NCBI GenBank assembly: GCA_022749755.1
Contig: CM040447.1
Span: forward strand, 1,854,033-1,918,032
DNA length: 64,000 bases
Reading direction: 5' to 3'
Origin: Azadirachta indica
Taxonomy: Eukaryota; Streptophyta; Magnoliopsida; Sapindales; Meliaceae
Part shown: in pieces, positions 1 through 11,344 of the stretch
How the letters are laid out: the number at the start of each line of letters is the position of its first letter
Position numbering within the stretch: position 1 is the first letter of the stretch
Notes under the pieces: model-generated
What the model was told of the DNA's origin: nothing
Seen by the model: the letters and a program-made list of their open reading frames with translations, nothing else
Database searches by the model: none
Position numbers and translations under genes: made by a program

Positions 1-801
1 CCCAAGTGTCAAGTGTGATCCTATGTTTAATCTATCTGAGATGATATCTCTATCTGACTTGTTCAATTAAATACCCATTAACAATGACCAATTATTAACT
101 ATTCAAAATCTAATTAGCTCCCTGTATCTTGTAATTTTAGAAAATAATATGATTATCTAACACTTGAGGTCCTTTAGAACTCAAAAATCTAAGTTGTATT
201 TTTCTTACTCTAGTAAAGAAATTAAACTCTCTCAAGTATTAACCCATTCAACACAAGTCAATCAACTTATTGAAACAACAAATTAAAAGCATTATGAACA
301 AAGACAAATACAAATGAATGAAGCCTAAACATTAACAACATTAAAATATCTCAAAACATTAATTGAATAGATTACGTCAAGACTCTAAGTTTAAGAAATT
401 AACCTATTTTAACACAATCCATCATCTATTCCATAAAATAAATCATACTCATAATTATAATTGCAATAATCCAAAGACAATTAAATTCAAAATGAAATTG
501 AAGAGATAGAAGAGATAAAAACTAGTTTGAAGCTGTTATTGATCCACTAATCTTCTTGTTTTCTTCCAAAATTCATTAAGAGTTGCTAAATCACCAATTT
601 CTTTCACCAAATTATCTTTAATTTCTCTCAATTCTCTCTTTGAAATCTTTTTTTTTTTCCCCCAAAAGTCGCTTATAGTGGCTATGATAGGAAAGGATGA
701 AAAACTAGGAATGGCTAGATCTGGCCATCCATTTTAAGCAAAGAATGTCACTAGGGTCATATACAGCTCATGTATGCAGATGGAGGCATACATACGTGAG
801 G
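1..801. other. AT-rich intergenic DNA, nothing recognised
   Basis: No reading frame of useful length, no splice-consistent coding similarity and no obvious repeat ends were seen. The stretch ends at an assembly gap, so a feature could continue into unsequenced DNA. Confidence 0.6.
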
Positions 802-901
802 NNNNNNNNNNNNNNNNNNNNNNNNNNNNNNNNNNNNNNNNNNNNNNNNNNNNNNNNNNNNNNNNNNNNNNNNNNNNNNNNNNNNNNNNNNNNNNNNNNN
901 N
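802..901. other. Assembly gap (100 N)
   Basis: Exactly 100 consecutive N. A round number usually means an arbitrary scaffold gap, so the real distance between the flanks is unknown. Confidence 0.99.
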
Positions 902-2309
902 ATTTATTTGAGACAATTGATGTAAAATACTACAGTTCATTATAATTTTGTTGGAGCAAAATATCAAATTTGATTGATACATTAACTTTAATTTTTTATT
1001 AACCTATATATATAAAAAATAAATAAACGTAATAACAAATTATGATCCAATTTTAATATAATTGATAAAAGGTTAGAGAAAATATATTAAATCAACCTTA
1101 CAGTTTAATATTTCTTAATAATTTTGCAGAAAAACATTTTGTTTGATAAATAAGAAAAATAATTATGAAAAGAAAAATAATTTTTTTTTATTTTGTTAAT
1201 CTTATAAAAACTATATTAAAATAAATTAATTCATTAATTATAAATTAATTATTTTTTGAAATCAATTAATTATTTTTATTTTATCAAAACTCGTTAGTCA
1301 ATGGAACAATTATAAAAATTTATTCAATTTTTTTAATTATTGATTATTTCAACATATTTCTTTATTAAGAAATTAAAATTGGTTAAACTAACAAACAGTA
1401 AAGAATTATAAAGGTCTTAATTGACTAAAATAAAAAATATAAAACTTTATAACCATTTATCAAATAAGATGGATACATATGTAATTAATAAAAAAATTGA
1501 ATTTCATTACATGAAACACAGAATTACTAGTGAAAGAGGCCTCCTAACTCAATTTTAAAAATGGGGATGGGCTCTTCTTCTTATTCCCGACTCAATTCCC
1601 GTTTTAGCCCAAAATTAAACCCTAATTTCTAGTCTGAATGGGTTGAGCTCCCGTGGGAGTAGAGAGTTTTACCCACCTTATGAATATGTTACAAATAATA
1701 TATTTAAAATTTTTTAATTTACTTCATTAGTTTACTAAAGTTTAGTAATGAACATGAGAATAATCAAATAGGTCAACTGATGAGGTATGTATAATTTGCC
1801 CAAATTTCACGGGCATTTGTGTATCCTTAAATTTCAGAGATATCTGTCTTTTATTCTAAATTTTATAGTTATTTGCAATTTTCATTTTTAAAATTAAGGT
1901 TACAATTTCTTTTAATTAATTTTTTGATTTGGGATTTTAATTTAGTTTTTAATATTAATTTAGTTTTATTATTTTTTTAATAAAAAATTATATTATATCT
2001 TTAAAAATATGCATAATTAGGAATATTATTTTTAATAAAAATAATATTATATATTTAAAAAATAATATTTGTAATTATTATTGAGTATAAACACTATTAT
2101 ATTCTTTGTTACAAAAAAATATAAACGGATGAGGTTTCACTAGGTGTGGGTTAAATTGGACTTTGTTCGATTTTTTTAAAAAATGAGTTGAACCTGAAGT
2201 TTATAAACTGCAAAATCGATGTGAACTGATTCAATTTGTTTCCATAGTTCACTGCTAGCTTCAGTTTTCAAAATTTTAAAGATAATTTTTATATAAATCC
2301 TTATATTAT
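902..2309. other. AT-rich intergenic DNA
   Basis: Long A/T runs with no coding signal. A less AT-rich patch at about 1,530-1,680 (pyrimidine-rich, with words such as TTAGCCC and GGGTTGAGC) resembles low-complexity dispersed repeats common in plant genomes. No ends or target duplications were found. Confidence 0.55.
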
Positions 2310-3350
2310 ATAGAAATTATAAATTTTTTTTAAAATTTTTATAATAATTTCTCTTATTTTTATATAATTTTATATAAATAATTATTAATTTTTTTTTATT
2401 TATTTATAATCTTTATAAAAATAATAGGAAATTATAAAAAATTTCACATTCAAGTTGGATTAAAACTGAATTCAAATCGAACCAATCGGTTCATAATTGA
2501 ACAGAATTGAACTCCCTTTTAGAACTGAATCGAACCGAACTCAACAATTCGAGTTGATTCGATTCGGTTCAATTGAACATTTTTGCCAAATCTTAGGTTT
2601 TATTGACAAATACTTTAAATACTAGCACGCAATGCTTGTCAATATATAAATTTATTTTAAGAGTGATTTTTAATGGAAAAGGTAAAATATATTTTTTATC
2701 TTCGTAATCAATGGATTACTTAAAAATTTTTTAAGGGATGTTAATAATGTGCTTTGCTATTTCTAATGTAGCTTAGTCTAAGCACTTGTAACATGACCTA
2801 TTTGGCTCAAAGTAGGTTTCAAGATTTTAGAATATTCTTATTTAAGTCCCTCATTTATAATAATTTATCTTATTTTATGTAATTTTATGTAAATAATTAT
2901 AAATATTTATTTATTTATAATTATTTTATAAAAAATAGGGACTTATACAAAATTTTACATTCTATATAAATTAATTTTTAATTTGAGTTTAGTTAAAATT
3001 TAATTGAATCGAACTGATTAGTTCATGATTGAATAGAACTGAACTTCTTTTTAGAATCAAATCGAACTAAACTGAATAGTTTGATTTGATTCAATTCGGT
3101 TCAGTTGGACAGTTTTGCATAGCCCTAGGTTTCATTGACAAATATTTTCAACATTAGCAAGTAACGCTTATCAACATATAAATTTGTTTTAAAAGTGATT
3201 TCTAATAAAAAAAGGTAAAATATAATTTTATCTTCAAAATCAATGGATTACTTTATAAATTCTTAAGGGATATTAATATTACGCTTTCCTATTGCCCAGT
3301 ATAGCTTAGTACAACGACTTGTAGCATAAGCTATTTGGCATACAGTAAGT
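2310..3350. repeat. Degenerate tandem duplication, about 0.52 kb unit, two copies
   Basis: Copy 1 (about 2,310-2,817) and copy 2 (about 2,840-3,350) run in the same order. Each has an AT-rich start, a GAAC/GGTTC-rich patch (2,455-2,580 and 2,990-3,115), the phrase TATTGACAAATA (2,600 and 3,135), the word CAATGGATTACTT (2,709 and 3,241) and CTATTTGGC near the end (2,797 and 3,331). Identity by eye is roughly 70-75%, so the duplication is old. The GGTTC-rich patch is a common low-complexity plant repeat type. Confidence 0.75.
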
Positions 3351-3764
3351 AATATAGAAATTAAATGGCAACTGTGCAGCTTATGGGGACAAATGAGATC
3401 AAACCCTAAATATAAGGAAATTATTGTTTAACGGGAGGGTTACAATTAATGTTCTGGATTTTTTTTTTTTTTTTTAATTTTACATATTATATTATATGTA
3501 CAGTTTAATTATATTACCTCAAGATGTCAATGCATACATATAGTGTAATAATATAACCAACAATATGCATAATAAAATAAAACGAATATATGAACAAAGA
3601 ACAATCTTATTAACTACGTTCAATACTTTGGACATCACATAAACATTAGAAGAGAAGGTAGACAGTACAACACAAAATAGCAGAGGCCCGCATTACTAAG
3701 ACAACGGCCTTATTATTAATACTGAATTACTGAATTTTACCGATTGGATCCGATCCAATCCGAT

Positions 3765-6352
3765 TTACTGGGGAAGTTTATTGAGTTTACAGTAAGCGAA
3801 ATCCATGAATGCCTTGGCCTTGTATTTTGGTGGATTCTCTTCGCTAACGAGTTGGGGAAGTGGGCCCACTACAAAATCAGCAGGTGGCTCTATGAACACT
3901 GGCCAAGACATTCTGGTCCTGTTTTTATCGACTGTGGTTCGATGCAGCACGGCTTTGTACTCCCCATTGCTCAAAATCTACAACCAAAACTCATTTGAAT
4001 TCCCGAATTAAAACACATGATTTTTACTCTGTATAACATTGCCGTAAATAATTTCATGTTCCGTTATATAGTAGACATGTTATATTATTATATGATATAT
4101 TGGAAATATTTTACTCGGGATTCGGTTAATTAGGAATACGCTTACTATTTTCAAAACATATTAAATTTGAATATCAGTAATAAAAACAAAAATTTAATGA
4201 TTTGTAGGCAAGGTAGATTTAGTGATTCGTGGGTATGGTTTCTCTTTCTCATTTAAAACTCTCTTAATACATATATAGCAAATTAAAGAAAAATAATAAC
4301 TATTAAATAATAAATAAACAAATAAATAGTAATTAAAAAAAAAAAAAAAATCATCCTACGTTTGGGGCCTGGGACCACAAAACAACAGGAGAGAAATCGA
4401 GATTTGCCCATCCACATCAATGCAGTATTATAACCAACTAAACAATACCACATTTAAAATTCTAACACAAAATTTGAGGTTGTATTTTCAAATTTGAAAT
4501 GTTTCAAGAATTAAAATTAAGAAATTGATTTTGTAATTTTCAGAAATCGAATTAGTAAATTCAAGGAGCTTCCTATAAATTTATAGGAATTATCTTATCT
4601 TTCAATTTAATTTTATTCTTTTCCTTGGACTAAGTCTGCCTATGATTTGAAATTCAAAATCTGTTACAGATTGAACTAAAATTTGTTAAAAGTAAAACCT
4701 CTTATCTGGCAAAGTTGAATTAATTGATTTTATTCAATTGTCAATTAATTGATTTTCAGCCTACATATTGAAATAATTCAACAAGACATTAGAAAATTTT
4801 AAAATTTTACAGAAAATCACCTATCAAAGAATTACCTATTTTTTGTGAAATTAATTGAAACGTATAGTGTGCATAACATAATAATATATCTTATTTTATT
4901 TAATAAGAGAGTAAATTTCCCTTAACTTAATGGTTAAAAATGCCAATTTAGTAATATAGTCTAGCCTCATTAGATTGTTTAACTAAAATCAATAGATGCA
5001 ACATTGCAATTAATGGTATTAATTAGCTTCTAAGATTCAAAGTCTATTTAAAAATTGTATTACTTCATTTATTAAATAACTAATTAAATATTGGTATCGT
5101 TACTATCGTTTCGGTTAAACATCTATATGTACAACATAACTATGCCATGAACAATTAATTTCATTAATTATAAAAAAAATTAAAGAAGGAATTAAAAGAG
5201 TATTATATAATAGGATAATATCATTTCCATCCCTATACTTTAAAAATATAACAAAATTGGACATAAATGTATCGAATGTAACATTTTAGTCCAAATTACC
5301 GTATTTTAATTTTCCATTAAAGTTAGGGACGAAAGAGAAGAAAGGACTCAAATGTTAAATAAAAAAAAATAGTATTCTAATTAGTTATGTTTCTAAGGTT
5401 CGGGGAGGCAAATGTTATTACCCAATTAGCAGCAAATTGAAGCGAAGGAAATATACCTCGATCTGGTCACCAATATGAATAATCAGAGCGTTGGGGATAT
5501 ACTTGGCATCGATCCAACGGTCATCCTTAAAGACTTGAAGACCAGCAACTTGATTAGGCACAAGAATCGTGAGTGCCGAAAGGTCAGTGTGGGGTGCAAC
5601 TCCAAGAGCAAGATCGGGACGTGGACATGGTGGGTAATAATTGATCTTAAGCATGTATTCAACGTTGTCTCCACCAGCACCTTTTTTCAAAACATCCTTT
5701 TCAAGCCCCAAGCCTATTGAAAGGCTTTTAAATAGCTTGTCCACAACCTCCTTCATATATCGTGCATATTCCTCGTTCACCTCTCTGCACTCACAATTTT
5801 CAAAATAACCACATTTGATTAGTGTATGTGAGAAAAAAAAAAAAAAGAAAATACTAATTAACAGCAATGGATTAATTGATATATGAACCTGTAAGAAGGA
5901 GGGTACTTGGGCCAGAACTGGTAATTGATACGAGAAGGTGGCCAAATCCTGTGGAAAAGATGATCAACCCAACATTTTATGTCTTCAACTTTTCGGAGTT
6001 TTGCTCCATAACCTTCAATACTACCTGAATCAGGTGGCCTAGCGTAGGCTTCTTTCTCTTCTTGAGGTAGTTCAAAGAACTGTTTCCCCACCTGCTGTAA
6101 CTTGCTTATAATCTCATCAGGAATTCCATGGTTTACAACCTGGAAAATGCCCCACTCTCTGCTGGCTTTGGCGATGGAAATTACAACCTTTTCGTCATCT
6201 GGGTCGTTCAGATCGATGGTTGGGATTTCAGGGACTGGCCCCTGATACGTTGTGATTGCAGGCTGCTCTTTCTCTGGTCTTATGAACTCTGCAGGAATTG
6301 TGTTGCTAGAAAATGATAAAGATGCAAGGGCTTGAACTCTCTCCACCTCCAT
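3765..6352 (-). CDS. FLS: Flavonol synthase, 3 exons, 334 aa, intact
   Basis: Fe(II)/2-oxoglutarate dioxygenase that oxidises dihydroflavonols (dihydrokaempferol, dihydroquercetin) to flavonols; the family acts in the cytosol and at the ER face. Exons on the minus strand are 6352-5889, 5784-5457 and 3977-3765. Introns of 104 bp (5785-5888) and 1,479 bp (3978-5456) both have GT-AG ends, and the phases join without a break. Visible motifs: the FLS-type PxxxIRxxxEQP near residues 20-31, [12 protein letters not shown] at 128-139, CPRPDLAL at 208-215, iron ligands H220/D222 (HTD) and H276 (LHR), and the 2-oxoglutarate pair R286/S288 (RMS). Residues matching known FLS substrate contacts are also present (H131, F133, K201, F292, E294). 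Length is one residue short of the usual 335-336: the stretch [11 protein letters not shown] lacks one residue before the conserved W. An in-frame ATG lies 33 nt upstream, but the MEVERVQ start is the family start. Neighbouring DNA is transposon-derived, so no cluster is implied. Confidence 0.95.
3978..5456 (-). other. FLS intron 2 (1,479 bp)
   Basis: Donor GTATAT follows the codons for DQIE; acceptor TTGTAG precedes the codons for ILSNG. It interrupts the coding region between the HxD iron-binding motif and the third iron-binding histidine. The intron is AT-rich and contains an A-run at about 4,335. A patch at 5,220-5,350 resembles dispersed plant repeats ('CCATCCCTATACTTT', 'ACATTTTAGTCC'), so part of the length may be inserted repeat DNA. 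Confidence 0.85.
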
Positions 6353-6398
6353 AATCAAAATATTATTATCAATATTACAACACAATGGAATGGAATAC

Positions 6399-6429
<31 letters not shown>

Positions 6430-6640
6430 TTGATAATGTAATAGAATACTATTAGAAGCAACGAGAAGTGTCGAGTCGATGGATTTATAGATGGATCCTA
6501 ATGTTGTTACGTATGTACATTTATATAACACAGCGGACCAAAGCTTATAAATAAATGAAACTGATATGTGAAAGCAATTAATATGTGTGTTCTTTTTCGA
6601 GTTCAGTACCGAATATGACGTGGAATTCTCAAGTTCACTT
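6353..6640 (-). promoter_or_regulatory. Probable FLS 5' UTR and proximal promoter
   Basis: Reading upstream from the ATG, a TA-repeat tract (6,399-6,430) lies about 50-80 bp away and offers several TATA-like hexamers. An ACGT-core element, TGACGTGG (6,616-6,623; CCACGTCA on the gene strand), lies about 265 bp upstream. ACGT elements are known binding sites for bZIP regulators such as HY5 in flavonoid gene promoters. That this one acts on FLS is inference from position only. No clear R2R3-MYB site was identified. Confidence 0.5.
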
Positions 6641-8037
6641 GTTAGGGCTACCGACCACGCAAACGCATTGCTATTTTTATGGACATTCACATGACATGAC
6701 AGCACAAAAATGAGTAGTTAGTTAATAAATAAATATATATCAATATATTTTTTACACAAAATTTTACAATTAAATATAATTATAAATAAAATATCTTACA
6801 ATTAAAATAAATATCTTATATATATATATATTATATTTATAAATAGATTAATTATATATTAATTATATGGTCTGATGTAATTTTAATCGTTAAATATATT
6901 TATATCTAACATTTTATAATTGATATAATATTTTATGTAAAAAAATAAATTAATTATATAAAATGTATGTACACCATCTCATATATTAATTAAAAAAAAA
7001 ATAAATTTGTTAATTTCACTAAGTTATGACTAAATCAAATCTCATAAGGTACAAAGCTTATTTTGCTCATACCTTACGTAAAAGCAAATCAAATATGATT
7101 TATCTTTAATCTATTATATACGGTTTGGCTATTTTACAATTATAAGCTTAATTATTAAAAATTTTAATTGCTGAAAATGAAATAGTATTAATTTTAATTT
7201 ATAAAAGGATAACACGCATATAGTCAATTAAAAAGTTTCTAAGGAATGAACTTGACTTGCCAAACTTCACGTAGGTTTGGCCCAATGTTAACTTTTAGTT
7301 AGGGGTTGACAATTCAGATTATTATTTCATATTTATGTTTTATCAAATAAAAATAAAATATATTTTAAGTTAATTTGAACTCGATCCATTTAATAATTGT
7401 ATCAAAAATTAAAACATTAATCCGTTTAATAATCATATCACTTATTTAATATATTTTTTTATATTCTAAAATATTTTGTAATATTAACTACTCAAATATT
7501 AATAAATTTTATTTTAAATAGTATTAAATACTTTTTAAAATACTAAAAATATAATTAAATATTTTAAAATGTGAAAAATATAAAATAAGATATGTTAAAT
7601 TATAAATAAGTTAAAATAAAATAATTATTATTTAAATAATTAATCATGTTATAAATGAGTTCATGTGTTAAGAAATTTGAAGCTGAACTCAATGGTTAAT
7701 CGCGTCACATTATTATAATTTATTTGTTAATCATGTTATTATAAATGAACTTGAGCCTGTTAATTTCGTGTTGGTTTGATGGGTGGTACAAAAAATTGGC
7801 ACCCCTATTTGTAATAGTACTATATAGGTTAAATTAGAAACAAAAATTAAAGAATAAATTTTCTGAAAATATTAAAGAATTTAATAAAATTCGTGATAGC
7901 AAACACTTAAAAATTGAAATTAAATATAATACAAAATTGCACTTTATTTTTTTTTGAAATTTACTTTATTTAATAAAGTTCATGATATCAAACACTTGCA
8001 AACTGGACTGATGATTTCCATCCAAACAAATGGTATA
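6641..8037. repeat. AT-rich DNA with segments shared with 18.3-20.0 kb
   Basis: Three blocks recur downstream: a block around TGTATGTACACCATCTC and CAAAGCTTATTTTGCTCATAC (about 6,945-7,140) matches 19,788-19,985; a block around GTCAATTAAAAAGTTTCTA (about 7,207-7,290) matches 18,338-18,420; a block around TTTAATAAAGTT...CAAACACTTG (7,850-8,030) matches 18,462-18,540. The last block is also duplicated in tandem here (7,880 and 7,970). Block order differs between the two sites. No coding content was seen. Confidence 0.65.
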
Positions 8038-8689
8038 CAACTAATAGAAAAATTAGATAGAGTAGCATTTAAAAAATGCTACCATATGTGATTGTTAGCA
8101 TTTTGCCCTATGTTATGTTAGCTAACAGAACTAAAAATTCTTATTTTCTGTACATTTTTTGGATGATACAAAAAAAAATTAGTAGCATTGAAAGAAAGCT
8201 ATGTAATTACTTATCATTGCATTTTATTAATTCTATCTTTGTATGATATATAGCATTTTTAAAATACTACCAAATGTGAATTATACCATAAAGAAAATGT
8301 TATTATTAGTTTTGAGAAGTCAAACAATACAATATTATAGCATTTTATTAGTGCTAACATTTGTTATAAAATTTTCTAAAGGTTATGAAGAAAATATATT
8401 CGTATTTATCCGATAATTTCTAATTTGCTGAATATTATCAATCAAATTACAAATATAAATTTCAAACAATTATTATATATAATTTATCCTTCAAATTAAT
8501 TTATTGATGAAAATTATATATACAAACATATTTATTTTCATGTATTGTATTAAAGAAACAATATACATATAATCAATCATATTATTTATATACTAAAGCT
8601 CAAACTATACAGTATACACAAAAAGATATATATTTTTGTTCCCTACTACTATATTGTCTTCATTTTGTCTAAAACAACAAGTGTTAGCG

Positions 8690-8915
8690 GCTGAAACTAC
8701 AGCAATGCAGCTACAAAAGCAAGCCCAAAACAGCAAGGATAGCAGAAAACTTCATCTCTTAGCATCATAGCAGCTAAAACAGCAACAAGAAGCACCAGAA
8801 AACAGCTTTCCAGCAGCAAGAAGCACCAGAAAATAGCTTCCCAACAGCAGTAAAAACAGCAAGTAAAATAGCAGTCATAACAACAGCTTCCCAACAATAA
8901 AACAGCAGCATAAAA
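8690..8915. repeat. CAG-rich degenerate repeat
   Basis: Loosely repeated words AACAGC, CAGCAAGAAGCACCAGAAAA (twice, about 8,785 and 8,817) and CTTCCCAACAGC. Read on the minus strand it gives an open frame rich in Cys, Leu and Phe, but this is a product of the CTG-type repeat and not a convincing protein. It lies inside the CACTA element next to the captured transporter fragment. Confidence 0.7.
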
Positions 8916-9101
8916 CATTAATCATTGGGAGCAAATGGCTGATACATAGTCCAATATAAACCTCAACACCAAATAGATACATTATAAATAGCCTAACTAG
9001 ATATGTATTAAAGAGTAGATGAAATTATATTGTTCATAGGACAACAAGAAGTTCAACATTATTTGATGATATTTCGGAAAAAGTACAAAGGATTAGAACT
9101 T

Positions 9102-10073
9102 AACATCACGAAGTGACAACAAATGCTACAATAATGTACTCCATGGAAGAAAAAAATGTTGAAACTCCCAGCCAAACCCTAAGAGCAGAAAGATGGGGTA
9201 TCTATGGTAAGGCACATACAAACCCAGCTATGGCAATGAAGTAAGGAAGCTTCATAACATGGTCATCCCGAAAAAGAACATAGGCTGCTTGAAAAGCAAG
9301 GACAAAATATTTCAAATTATTTCATCCAAAAACTTTGTGCATGTCATAGAGCAGACTTCTAAGTGAAGGAGACACAACTACAGCACTAACTAGCTCGTAG
9401 AAAGATAGTTTGATGCTCATTAAGAAGATGTAAAATGCACATTTGATATCAACAGAAAGTATTACAGAAGTTTCACTAATTCCCCCTAAAAGCATGAAGA
9501 TTTGTGGAAGGCAGAGAAGACAGAATTTTTAACAAATAACGTAACAAAGGTACTGAAAATTGACAATTGGATCAGCAGGATCACATTGATGTCACTAAAT
9601 TCAAGATATAGAACATTTCCTCAATTTGACTAAACTTTGGGGCTTGACCAGACAAAATGATATATCCAATGTTAATCATGAAAAGATTTGACATATTACA
9701 AACCCCAGAGAAGAAGCTTTCCTACCTTAAATACAACAGAACCAACATAAAATTATTTAAGCATGTGAAATATATGCATCAAACAATAAACTAAGTGACA
9801 TCAATTTCTTTAAAAAATAATTCCAAATTCTTTACTTTCTCCTCATACCATAGACATATCTAGCGAGATCTCTGTATCGAATATGCCTCTTGTCACAAAA
9901 TTCTTGCAGCTTGACAATAAGAGTATTTGCATTGAGTGATACCATTATGGTTATAATTAAAACAATTACATTGACAACCGAACCCAAAGTGACCATGACA
10001 GCCTCGTGACATTCCAACACAGCCACACCGTTGATACTCATAGGGGGGATAAACCTAACTTGTAGCCATGAAT
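9102..10073 (-). pseudogene. Captured fragment of a proline/compatible-solute transporter gene (ProT-like)
   Basis: ProT proteins belong to the amino acid/auxin permease family and import proline and betaines at the plasma membrane. Three exon remnants remain. Exon a (10073-9849) encodes DSWLQV, then VSLNANTLIVKL, EFCDKRHIRYRDLARYVYG. Exon b (about 9725-9610) encodes RKA, WGL-stop-YV and MINIGYIILSGQA. Exon c (about 9290-9102) encodes [25 protein letters not shown] and HLSALRVWLGVSTFF. The intron between a and b (9726-9848) has GT-AG ends and preserves the glycine codon phase. Lesions: an in-frame stop replaces the usual Gln after WGL, frame is lost just before MINIG, a stop lies near 9,197, and the N-terminal and C-terminal halves are missing. 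Retained introns mean capture was at the DNA level. It lies wholly inside CACTA ends, hence a Pack-type cargo. Family identity is by recognition of conserved motifs. Confidence 0.8.
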
Positions 10074-11070
10074 CTAAGTTTTCCAATGAAAAAAATATAT
10101 AATAAACACCAATAGGAGCAATAATACATGACTAAACTGCACAAAATTAATATTTTCAATACACAAAGATTACCCAAAAATTATTAGTTGATCACCTTAT
10201 CCGTATTCTAGATGATAGAAACTAGTACCAACAAATCTCATGGATAAAAAAACATTCATTCGCAGAACCATTTCGACAAGGCAATCAAAATCTCAATTTT
10301 TCTGCAGAAAATTTTAAACTTTCACATCATTAAAACATAAACAATCATCAAGAACTTCAATAGACAATACAATATTCAGATTTTTACCAGACTTGACCAA
10401 GATCTGTAACCAATCAATTTTCATCTTCATCTTCCATTTAAACTCGACATTCTGCAAATTACAAAGCCCATTAATATCAATCTCAAAGAAAACATATACA
10501 GAGAGAAAATGGTGCAAAGATGGAAGAAAACTACAAAAGAGGCGCAATGTGATGAGGAGAAGCTAGGGAGAGCAACTTCTAGTGTTTGAACATAACCCAT
10601 GCAAGTAAAATTTTCTAGTGGTCTAGAAAAATCAAAGGAAATTTTTTGCTTGAAACGTAGGCATTTTGCCCAGCACCAACTTCTCCGTGGAAAAATGAGT
10701 GGATAAGGAGAAGTAGGAATTTGTTATCTTTTTAAAGATAGAAGACATTTATCAACATTTTAATATTGAACAATAAAAATATATTTGAGATTTTAGTTTT
10801 GGCGGTTTCATATATTTTTCCTCTAACAATTTTAGCCAAATTTGTAGCATTCTTTAAATGTTATTAAAAAAGGAGTTATTTGGTAGCGTTTTTTAAATGC
10901 TACAATAATTAATGTTATAAATAGCATTAATAAAAATGCTACAAATTGAATATAAAATATAACGAAACAAAAAGTGTTATTATTTTAACACTTAATTGTA
11001 GTATTTTTCAAGAAATGCTACAATAAGTTAACATACAATAGCATTATAAAAAAAATGCTACTATAAAATT
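10074..11070. mobile_element. CACTA right internal and subterminal region
   Basis: From 10,300 to 10,720 the base composition is less AT-rich and could hold further captured sequence on the minus strand (a 77-codon open frame at 10,314-10,547 resembles no family I know). From 10,845 to 11,065 the subterminal motif TAGCATTTTT/AAATGCTAC occurs at least six times in both orientations. The last five bases (11,066-11,070, AAAAT) are the left target duplication of the nested copia element. Confidence 0.6.
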
Positions 11071-11279
11071 GTAGAATAGTAGATTATTTTAGATAATTGT
11101 TGAAAAGCTAATCTATTAGTTAGGAGGATAGATGTACTTTTAGATTATTTAGCTGTTAAATATGAAGTTATTGTTTTTTTATGAGACGGTTTTGTAAGGG
11201 AACCAATCCCTATTGATTGCTCTCTTAAGACATTATTTGAAGATAGAGAAGAAAATCATTCAAACCTCTGACTTCTGCA
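11071..11279 (+). repeat. Left LTR of the copia element
   Basis: Starts TGTAGAATAG, ends CTTCTGCA. It is 209 bp, short but normal for small copia lineages. Confidence 0.93.
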
Positions 11280-11291
11280 TGGTATCAGAGC
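11280..11291 (+). other. Primer-binding site, initiator tRNA-Met type
   Basis: TGGTATCAGAGC abuts the left LTR without a spacer. This is the standard plant copia primer site, complementary to the 3' end of initiator methionine tRNA. Confidence 0.93.
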
Positions 11292-11344
11292 TTCGGGCGT
11301 GAAATCCAAATTCATTCTCTTCTTTAGTAAATCTGGACAGAATC

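Noticed and set aside
8697..8918. Cys-rich 73-codon open frame on the minus strand
   Set aside because: It is a direct reading of the CAG/CTG-type repeat; composition explains it and there is no signal peptide pattern or conserved spacing.
9500..9830. ProT fragment as a functional gene
   Set aside because: An in-frame stop, frame losses and missing N- and C-terminal parts rule this out.
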